Assembly (NCBI GenBank): GCA_037954235.1
Contig: JBBMOA010000016.1
Span: 25,011,883-25,075,882, forward strand
Reading direction: 5' to 3'
DNA from: Aulostomus chinensis
Taxonomy: Eukaryota; Chordata; Actinopteri; Syngnathiformes; Aulostomidae
Length of the DNA: 64,000 nucleotides
The notes beneath the pieces were generated by a model. That model was not told the origin of the DNA, searched no databases, and was given only the letters and a program-made list of their open reading frames with translations. This document shows positions 36,624 through 64,000 of this stretch, piece after piece (within the stretch, counting starts at the first letter, position 1; every line of letters begins with the position of its first letter). The position numbers were made by a program, and so were the translations under genes.

Positions 36624-37527
36624 ACCATATGATTAGATATTCACAAAGTAGCTGTAAAGATATAGTAGTGAACTGTCAGGGGACTCAGTCTGTTTTAATA
36701 TTTCTTTTATTGTTTTTAAAAAAAATGCGAAATAAAATAGAAGATGAATCTGTGTTTGTCGTTATGAATGGCAGAGGAGTGTAGTGTTGGTGCAGCACTG
36801 TACAGACTTTTCAAGCTGACTGTGGAGTTCAGAGTTCATTCCCAGCAGCCAACTTTGAGCCTCCAGGCGCTCACAGACCAGAGATGGTGACTGGTAGCAG
36901 CAGGCTGGAGAGGCTGGGCTGGAGAGGCCATGCAGTTTCCCTCCGCAGGTATGGAGTCCATGTTACGTTTTACGAAGATTGTCATGGTGACCAAACGGGC
37001 CCAGATGATAATGTTAAGACAGTCAAATCTTGGTGTTACTCAAGGTTCGCACACATCAAACACCTGGGAAAAGAATTTAATGATGTGGTAAATTTTTAGG
37101 CTACAGGGAACAAACCTGTTTGTACAACTGAATTCATTCTAAAGCAGATATGATTATATGAAATGATAAATGATTTTTATGCTGTAATGGTTCTTCCGTA
37201 GACCAGTGCACTTGCAGCGTTGTGATCCTCATCACGATGATGTATCACCGTCGTTCCTGCTGTCTCCAGCCTCTTTTAAAGGGACAGGCTTCCTTTGTGC
37301 TGCCTCCATCTCCTCCTCTCTCTCCCTCTCTGAGCGTTTTCCCTCCAAAGCCTCAGTGTGCTCATCCGTGCTGTGATGTCAGATGCATCTGAGGCTGGAA
37401 AGAGTAGCTTCCCCTTCTCACTCTCACTTGATGAGGCTGGATTCCTTATGTAATGTAGATTTTATATAACAATGGCTTGAAAAACGTGTCACAGATACAC
37501 TAGTGGCAATGCAGGGCAGAGTATTTA

Positions 37528-38214
37528 TTAGTCACTGAGGCGCACACTCGCAGCTCTTGCAAATATCCGCTTGCCTTGGCAATGCTGTGGCTGCCTGATA
37601 AGGATGCAGTTCTGCAGAAAGGTGCTCTGCCAGCCATGTAGTGCCAGAGTCACTTCACCAGAGGAGGACATGGAATACAAGATGGGAGGCTGCATCGGAA
37701 TCCCACGCAGACAGGTAACCAGGGGAGAGGAGCGTCTGTGTGTGAGTGAGCCGAGAGATGTCAGGTGCTGAGTGCTGTAGTGTTGGAGGAGGGGTGATGG
37801 AAAATCAGCTGTGGAGGAATGAAGCAGAGGCATCGAGGAAGAGGGTGATGCTGCTTGCTGTGGTAGATGGAACCATGCTGGGATCAAACCAGAGGGATTT
37901 ATAGAGAGGAAACCCCTCTGCCCAGTGGAAGGTTTGAAACCCTTAAGAAATACATTGGACTTCCTTTGTTGTCCAGTTCTGATAGAAGTGACTCTCTGTT
38001 CTGTCACTGTCGTGTCTGGAGAGTAGATGAGGTGAAGGAAAGCTCCCGGTGGGATGGTGCTGATGACATCATTGCCTCCCATATTTGTTGACAGTGTTGC
38101 CTCAGAAGCCTCCAGCTGACTCCCCCTCCTCTCACTGAGCAGACATGGCCTCCCCAGCTCCAGTTTGGTCTCCTCCCTCATCTCCTCTTCCCTCCCCCTC
38201 GACCCTGTCCCCAC
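37528..38214 (-). other. Unassigned 228-codon antisense open frame
   Basis: An uninterrupted minus-strand frame lies between nsmce4a and tacc2. The upstream-most start is a GTG, and the first ATG is eleven codons in. The product would be Ser/Pro/Leu-rich, with no signal peptide, transmembrane segment or recognised domain. No partner exon or promoter was found. For a 64-kb window such a length is mildly unusual, so it is noted, but no function is given. Confidence 0.15.
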
Positions 38215-38257
38215 GTCTCCTTTGGTCCTGTGTCCACCTCAGAGCAACCACCTATCA

Positions 38258-38276
38258 GCCCCCCCCCCCCCCCCCT
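38258..38276. repeat. Poly-C run
   Basis: About 18 consecutive C residues between nsmce4a and tacc2. Confidence 0.9.
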
Positions 38277-38757
38277 CAATATGCAAAAATAGCCACAGAG
38301 AAACGGGGCTCCTCACGGGAGGACTCAGTGTTGGCCTTGAGTCGTCAGTAAACACAGACCAGAGGAGCTGGTCATATGTGCGAGGGAGGGAAATCTCTGG
38401 TCTGCAGTGGTGAGTAGCTGCCCTGAGGCTGGGTGCTGTTGTCTGTGGATGACAGCAAGTGAAAGAGCGAAAGAGGTCGAGTGACTGTGTTGTCCTTCAG
38501 TTTCATGTTTTCAGCGTGTTACTGCCTGATGGATAAACACACTTTAAAAAACCTTGCCGTCATGTTACAAATGTTTTATATCAGAAATTGTATATATTTG
38601 GATTCTTCTGCCGGAGGAGGGGTCACGTACGGGTCAGGTAACCTCATCCTGGAGGCGTCTCAGACCTGATGGTTCATGTTGGGTGACAGTCCGTCAGCAA
38701 CAGTCGAACTGCTGTTTTCTATGCCACCACAAAGCCCTGAAACACTGTTGCCAGTTA

Positions 38758-38758
<1 letters not shown>

Positions 38759-38796
<38 letters not shown>

Positions 38797-38820
38797 CGTG
38801 CGTGCGTGTGTGTGTGTGCG
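38759..38820. repeat. (GT)n/(GTGC)n microsatellite
   Basis: A long GT tract changes to GTGC units and back to GT. Confidence 0.93.
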
Positions 38821-40209
38821 CACACTTTAACACTGCATAGGCTGAAATTACACCCCATTCACACAAATAGCAAGTGGGCAGGCATGAGGGGAGGGTTGCC
38901 ACAACACGCATTAGACGATGGAAGAGGAAATACATATTTTGACATGTTTGTGGTTCAAGTGAATTAGTGATTCATGAGTGCACACGAGAATAAAGCTGCG
39001 CTTTTGGTAGGAAACCTAGTGTGCACAACACTGGAAGAACAGCAGAGGAGAGGGCAGATATCTATTTATAAAATCGTGCATATTCAGGTCAACGTTTTCT
39101 GACTGAACACAGAACAAACGCAGCGTGGCTGCAGTCACAGGAGGAACGCATAAACAGTGTTTATTACTGCTAAACTGCAGTATATGTACACCAACAGTCC
39201 ACATGCCAGCGAATATTGGATGTGATTCTAGGACTCTGTAAGTCAAATATATTTACACAACTTATTTTTAGCACAGAGCCTCACAAAGTGCAATCACAAG
39301 ATAAAAATACAACAACAAAAAAACTCAAAATACCTCAGATTAAATACTCAAATAGTTTTTTTTTCCCCCTCTAGATTGATCTTTAAATGCTGCAGTTGTC
39401 AGGAGGAGAAGTGCTCCTACAAGAAATGATTCATTTGAACAAATTGCTGACATTTTGCGATTAGGATGTATTAATAATGGCAGTTAATGCTTAGTTAACC
39501 ATGAGTTAACGGCCTTGTGACCATTTACAGACGGACAGATTTACAGGAAATAACAAACATGGATGAGGCCCATGGGGAGGTTGGACTGGGGGTCATGGGT
39601 TCGTGGAGTGAACTGATACCCTGTTATAATAGAGGTCACACACAACATTAACAAATGGTTAAGCAATGCATATTTAGCACTCCTATATAGAACCAAGTAT
39701 GAACTGACTCTTATTAAGTGTTACCTTTGAATCTGATCCAGATTTTGGTAGCAGATTGAGCCACTGACCATGTGACGACGACCCGGCCTCGGCCACTGAG
39801 TCAGGACGCCCACATTAGATCCACATGCACTCAGTAACTCTGAGCATGTGAATGTTTCAAACATGAAGATGCTCTTCTTCCAGGAAATGATGCCATTTCT
39901 TTGAGCTCACCACCGCTGAGTTATCTGCCTGTAAACTTGAACTCAGAATCACATGACTGTGGGATTGAATATGAAAATGTTTTAAGCCCACATCAGTAGA
40001 GGTAAAGCCTGCACTTTGGCCCAGAGGGAGGTCCTCCATCACAAGTCTCTAATCTCCAAAACTACAATCACACTTTACCATTCTCTCCCTGCTAGTTGAG
40101 CCTCATACCAGAGCGCTGTAATCCCGTGGAGCAGCAGTCTGCTGTTGAGTCTGGGGATGGCTGTACGCTGATGGTCCCTCTGTGCTAGTCTCACTCAGCC
40201 AGAGGAGCC

Positions 40210-58785
<18,576 letters not shown>

Positions 58786-59576
58786 GTATGAACTCAACTC
58801 TGTCACTCTTCCTTCATCGCTGGTTGATTTTCCTCTGCTCAGTGGAAGGTGCTGGTGTCGGGGCGGAAGCGTTCTAGTGCCTGGACGGTTGTTGTTTCCG
58901 TCCATGCTTCTAGGTCACAGTAGCTCTCCTCCCTTCTGGCTCCAGTCCTTTTAGCCCGCTTGATGAAAACCAGCCTCGACTTTATCCATCCGACTGCTGC
59001 TGCACCCGTCGGCACTAAATCCACACATGGCACACCAAAGATGTTGGATGCAGAATCTTAGTCCATGTCGAACGCCTTTGAGGAAATGAAACCTTTCCTT
59101 TGTTTTTAGAGAGAGAGATTGAAATACTTGTTTTTTTTGTTTAAAAATCAATTTTTGAAGTGATTGAAAATAGAAGTTCCAATCCTTCATTTTGTCTCCT
59201 ATTTTCTTTCTGATGTTGTGATTTTAACAGACCTGGAGCCTTTTTTTTATATATATATATATTTTTTTTTTTACAATTCGTTACATGGAATCCAGGCTCC
59301 ATTAACATAAATATGTCCCCCCTGAACTGGGATGCCGCTTCACAACAGAAGTCTATTTACGTGCGTGTGTCATCGGTAGCTGGTGGACGTGGGCAGACGC
59401 TCAGAGATCAGAAGTATCAGCAAGGAAAAAGTACTACTGGAACATGTTTGTTCTCAAGTATTTTCTAATGATGTATTCATGACAGTGGTGAGATGATAGG
59501 AGCGGGGACGGGGACGGGGGGTAATGTTGGAGGACATGAAACCAAACTGTGGCCACCAGCACATCCCTCACTGTGA

Positions 59577-59601
59577 ACCAATGAATGAATGAATGAATGA
59601 A
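59577..59601. repeat. (AATG)n tetranucleotide repeat
   Basis: Six AATG units in tacc2 intron 6. Confidence 0.9.
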
Positions 59602-59899
59602 CTCAACAGTGACTGTCTGCCAGTGAGCCATTTTGCGTTACCCCTTTAAAGTACAGTGTGTGTGTGTTGCTGTGTACATCTGCCATGTGAGGAAATGGGT
59701 TTAGCTAATAGTTGAACTCTGTGGTTATGGAGGCAAAGTATGCCGTGTAATTGAGGCTTGTTAATGACGCATATCACTAAAGCACAAGGGTAACATGTTT
59801 ATCCAGGAAATTTAGACATTAAACAGTGAACTTACTCACCACATGCTGTAATTATCTGGCCCATGTTGATGTATCATGGCTAACTTCTTGTGATGAAAG

Positions 59900-59902
<3 letters not shown>

Positions 59903-59958
<56 letters not shown>
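59903..59958. repeat. (GT)28 microsatellite
   Basis: About 28 uninterrupted GT units followed by GC-containing units. Confidence 0.96.
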
Positions 59959-59962
<4 letters not shown>

Positions 59963-60190
59963 CGCACGCGCATGCGGTTCTACAATCATGACACAAAGCC
60001 ACAGTTTGAATCCAGAGCAGTTTCTTGTTCAGAAGACCAACTGGGTTTCATTTCAGCTCATTATTTTACTATCAGCACCGTAATTTGAAGTACTTTTTCT
60101 GCAGTACCTCTTTGTCCTGTAACTTATTTCACAGATTACTTTAATAGAGGGAATGACTCAGCCACTTTAACGCTGCAGTGCTTCCTGTGA

Positions 60191-60203
60191 CCAGCAGAGG
60201 GCG
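60191..60203 (+). promoter_or_regulatory. CTCF-like core motif
   Basis: CCAGCAGAGGGCG is a full match to the vertebrate CTCF core. It lies in the intron upstream of the possible internal tacc2 promoter. Binding is not shown by the sequence. Confidence 0.3.
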
Positions 60204-63200
60204 TGTTGCCCTCACGGTGTTCCTGCCGTCCTGCCAGCGTGGGTCTGTGTGGACGCTGCTGTCTGAGACCAGCAGACACATGAACGCCACACAGAGGGAC
60301 ACGCGAGCCATTACATACAAGCTGTACATGAATCACCATAAATCCCATTAAGATCATGTTTGCTCAGGACTAAAGATATAATAGAGTGGTTGTTGGGCTT
60401 CTGACTGGTCAGTCCAGGCTACCATTGTGTTGCTGGTTTATTTATGACCACTGAGAGCAGTTTAGAGGAGCGGGATACTAACATGGACATCCCAGATGGT
60501 GCAGGGCAGTGTAAACACACACACATACACAACACGTATGTGCGTGTGTTTACCACCTCCACCATTGGTCTGGTGTATGAGCTGAACACGCAATATAAAA
60601 ACCATTCAAACTAACAGGTGATGAAAGGATGTTTGAGTCTCGCGTCTCCCTTCAGGCTGCAGACTTTTCTGAAAGTCAAAGTCACTCCAACACATCAGCT
60701 TGTGCCCTAGTGAGCATTTTTGTCCTTCGGCACATGTGATCATTTTAATATCCGTCAACAACAAACAGCAGGTGATATTTGTGAAGGAGAAGTAAAGACT
60801 GGGGCACTTTTTCAGCCGGTGACAGTTGCAGGCGCCTGAGATCTTCCCCTCAACCCTCAAAGAGCCTCCACCGCGACCGGTGTCAGATTTCAGGATAACA
60901 AACTAATTTGTCCAAATTCTTTCAATCATTTTATGTTAAATCATCTTGCTCATATTATGTTGGCGTCTGCAGAGCCATGACTGTGTTCACTTTACTAATG
61001 AACAAAAACAGATACTGGTAATAGTCGTTTTGTTTGAAGTTCTTTTTCAAAATTGTTAACACAGTAAAAAAGGTTTTAAAAGGTCGGACAAAATATAAAT
61101 GACAGTACAAACATGCAACAAATCACAAGGGTATAAAGGAGTTTACAGACATTCTTCTGGTTTCCCAACCATTTTTAACAACAAATGTATCGACCAACTA
61201 AGATGAAACATTCCAGTAAAAATCAGAAGTCAAAACAGGAGCAAATATCCTGAAAGCCAACCTGATATTCACCCAAAACCTTGTTTTTAAAAGTTTATTA
61301 TTGGTCGAGACGTTTTAGTTTCCTCAGTTTAGTGCCGGCGTGACACGAGATGAATATCAGCTCCACAGCCGGACCGGTGCTTACTGGAACCCCACCATCA
61401 TTCCAGTCCTCCCAGTAACCACATCTCTCCCTAACCCTTCCTTTAGAGGTGAATGGCAGAAGATGCCAGAACAACGTCATCTTAATTACACGTGCACCTT
61501 TTCACAGGTCGGCCTCCTTCCTTCCCTGTAGTCTCGAAAAAAAAAAATCACTCGGCCACAACACAAATCTCCTCAGTCGATTACACCACTGATGGCTTTA
61601 TCAACTGATGATGTAAAGAGAAGGACAGCACAAGAGTTTACAGAGCCAGGCGGGGGGTAGCTGTTTGGTAGACAGCCTCAGGAAATCAACCACAGGAGAG
61701 ACGGTTTATAGGAGCGATGCTGCTCTGTTTCTCCGTCTCTGGACTGGTGAGCAGGAGGACGCGAGCGGCGGATCAGCGTCCTACCACGGATGTCTGAAGC
61801 CAGGATTCCCCTGAGAGACGCTTCACACACACATACCACACGGAGGAGCTTTTGTCATTTCTGGTTCAAACAATTGAATATCAGCTTGTAGTGTGTGAAA
61901 ATTCATCAGACGAGAGTGAAACTGACGCAAAATGTTTGGTGCACAAGATGTCAACAAGCTCTTTGTTTCGGTTCTGCTGCGACTGCCCTGATCATGTGGG
62001 TTCACTATCAACGTGCATGGAACACGTCGTCCTGCTGAAATCACCATTTTCATGTAAAAGATTCAACTTGTTGGTTTATTTTTAACTGGAGGTTATAATT
62101 TTTCTCTGAGTGTTTTCAATAGAAATGGTGTTCTGTCCAGCCACGCATGGACCTGCAGCCGCTCGTTGTGGCGCGCCCACGCAGGAGCATCAGTGTTACA
62201 CTCACTAGTAGTGAGCAGCAGATTTGTGCAGGTCCTACTGACCCTGATTCCTCTCCAGCGCTGTTATGAATCTTTCAGAAAAAGCTGCCACGGCTCCATT
62301 TTCCGCTGCCTGAGTTTGTTGAATTTTTCATTTCGTCCTTCAATCCACATCTGAAGCAGCACCAGTGCAAAACTCTTAGCAAGGCGAGGATGAGGAGCCC
62401 TCATTCATGAAAGCTTCTTATGCACAAATTTGTTCTTAAACACTACAGGGCTTCTTTTTTTTTTTTTTCCAGCCCCCAATTTAGCCTTAGAGACAGAAAT
62501 GAAAACCTGGTGGCTGTCGAGCGCTGCAGGGAAGCTTTCTTCACCGTGGGTTCCCTCCGCCAACAGCCACTTATGGAAAAACCTTTTCACTGTCCATTGT
62601 GACGAGAAATGTTTAAGACCGCTTTAGTGCTGTTTTGTGTCTCATCTAAAGGCTTTGCTTCCTGTCTGTATAGTGGAGGGGGGGGGGGTACACATATGTT
62701 TGCATGCTTTTTTGCCCTGAATACATCTATGAACTAGATTTGGGGGTTGGGGGTGGCAGCAGGAATCAATAGGTTTGCTGCAGGGGGGTTGGTGGACTTT
62801 TCCCCGCTGGCCGCTGAACATCGACAGGCTTGAATCATGTCAATATTCTCTATTAATGGACTTCATGTTTTCATGCCAACCTCGGCTGTCACGTGTGTTG
62901 GTGGGTCACCGGTGATCGTGGCCGTTGTGTTGTGGAAGTGGAGCCTCATTTCTTTCCTTCTTTTTGTTCTTACAATCCGGAACGCGACACCTGAAACTCT
63001 CACAGAACAAGTCCTTTGGAGGGCTGCAGGCTGCGTCCCGCACTTTCCCATGAGTGAACAATGGACGAATCCCCCTCCTGCATCTCTCCTATTGCTCCCG
63101 GACAATCACTGTGAGGAAGCTGTTCCTGCTCTGGTTTCCATCCCGCAGGACACATCTCACATTTAGTCACGTCTCAAACGACAAATAGGAAGACAGGACT

Positions 63201-63649
63201 AGACAGAGAGTGATGACTGTCTCCAGGATGACGCTCAGCGTCCGATCCGAGCCAGTAAATGCGATCACCAGAGCAGCCTACTGGCCAAGAATTTATCTAG
63301 AGATGTAGACACTTAGCTAAGCATGACCTGATAGGATCATACGAATCAACGTGTAATTTCCTCTGTGTGGGTTAGCCTTTGTTCGTGTGCTGCTGGAGAG
63401 TTGGAGTGAAGGGAGTTGAGAGAGTTGACCCTCACTGGTTCCTCAGAGTCTATTGTTTACCTCAGGCATCACTCTGGTCGGCTACATGGAGTGTTGGAAG
63501 CTTCCATTGTCTGAGAGCAGGCACAAAAAAAATGACAAAAAATGTTCACAGTGCAGGGGGGGGGGGGGGTCCTGGTGGTAGAAAGGCAAAGGTGGATGGA
63601 GGAGGAAGGAGGGAGCTGACAGAGTGAGAAAGAGAGTGAGTGTTAATTA

Positions 63650-63990
63650 GTGTGGTGCTGGGGGTTCTATTGTTCGTCTCCCCTGTTTAGTGGCGGTAGC
63701 AGTCTAGAAAAAGCTGCCTTCCTTCTTAAAGGCACAGGAGGCTGTCAGGGGGAGTGCATAGAGGATGGAGGGGGGAGGAGGCAGCTCAGTGATAGCAGCA
63801 GCCAAACAGAGAGGAGCTACCTCACACACATGAGAGACGACAGGAGAGCAGGACTGTTCCATCCTTTGTTTTGTTTTGTTGTTCAGGATTTTGTCCTCCT
63901 CGATGGTTCGTTGTTTTACCAGCTCATGTGAGACGGGAATATTGACGGCGGTCTGCACCGGAGCAGAGAATCAGGGATGCTGTGCATAAA
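63650..63990 (+). promoter_or_regulatory. tacc2: Possible alternative first exon of a short tacc2 isoform
   Basis: A purine-rich stretch ends with ATGCTGTGCATAAA before GTGAGG. The ATG at 63977 would give MLCIK/N and leave two bases, i.e. phase 2, which is the phase used by the tacc2 exons seen upstream. Mammalian TACC2 has short isoforms from internal promoters. The downstream exon is outside the window, so this is only a plausible candidate. Confidence 0.3.
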
Positions 63991-64000
63991 GTGAGGAGTC

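Larger units (their letters stand above)
36539..40209. other. nsmce4a 3' UTR and nsmce4a-tacc2 interval
   Basis: The left part is the nsmce4a 3' untranslated region, with polyadenylation signals near 36.62 and 36.73 kb. The remainder holds the presumed tacc2 upstream region, a poly-C run near 38.27 kb, a GT microsatellite near 38.8 kb and an unexplained antisense open frame at 37.5-38.2 kb. No untranslated tacc2 leader exon could be fixed. Confidence 0.5.
58786..64000. other. tacc2 intron 6 up to the window edge
   Basis: The next expected TACC2 exon, carrying the PF-PxSH and DEDKP-like motifs that lead into the SDP repeats, was looked for and not found, so it lies beyond the window. This stretch holds a long GT tract, an (AATG)n tract, a CTCF-like core, poly-G runs and a possible alternative first exon at its right end. 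Confidence 0.55.

Overview
This window reads as nuclear DNA of a ray-finned fish, most likely a percomorph teleost. Exons are small, with GT-AG introns and CpG-rich gene starts. Long (GT)n/(CA)n tracts are abundant, and there are remnants of repeats typical of teleosts: a Penelope-like element with a GIY-YIG domain, a decayed Rex1/L2-type LINE 3' end, and several MITE-like fragments. No prokaryotic gene, operon, CRISPR array, virus, rRNA or tRNA was recognised.

Layout. (1) Positions 1 to about 25.8 kb hold the 5' end of a minus-strand gene that I identify as cadherin-23 (cdh23). A signal-peptide exon (9752-9845) and the first EC1 exon (6959-7033) are visible, joined in matching phase. A GC-rich non-coding first exon and promoter are likely near 25.55-25.8 kb. 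The rest of cdh23 lies to the left of the window. (2) Positions 25.8-30.5 kb are intergenic. (3) Positions 30537-32222 on the minus strand carry an intronless coiled-coil gene of the CCDC177/CCDC185 family. (4) A 1-kb CpG-rich interval separates it head-to-head from nsmce4a (33233-36538, plus strand). Ten coding exons of nsmce4a give an intact 354-residue SMC5/6-complex subunit. (5) From 40210 to beyond the right edge runs tacc2 (plus strand). Six coding exons are resolved here: a start exon with an N-myristoylation-like motif, two small exons, a giant 6.3-kb exon, and two Pro/Glu-rich exons. The C-terminal TACC coiled coil and the SDP repeats are not in the window.

The genes do not form a functional pathway. 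cdh23 is a hair-cell tip-link adhesion protein, nsmce4a is a DNA-repair ATPase-complex subunit, and tacc2 is a centrosome/microtubule adaptor. The nsmce4a-tacc2 neighbourhood matches human 10q26 synteny. Here the two genes lie in tandem on one strand, whereas from memory they are divergent in human.

The most interesting signals are listed here. There is a coding minisatellite in tacc2 with 21-bp units and a 171-bp higher-order period, open in several reading frames. The tacc2 cassette exons are symmetric (phase 2-2), so the 2,101-codon exon can be skipped in frame. A 66-bp UG repeat starts about 17 bases after a tacc2 splice donor. A possible RVxF (PP1-docking) motif lies in the giant exon. 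A few long, unassigned open frames are also noted. I saw no convincing sign of a wholly new biological system. Exon coordinates rest on reading splice sites and phase by eye.
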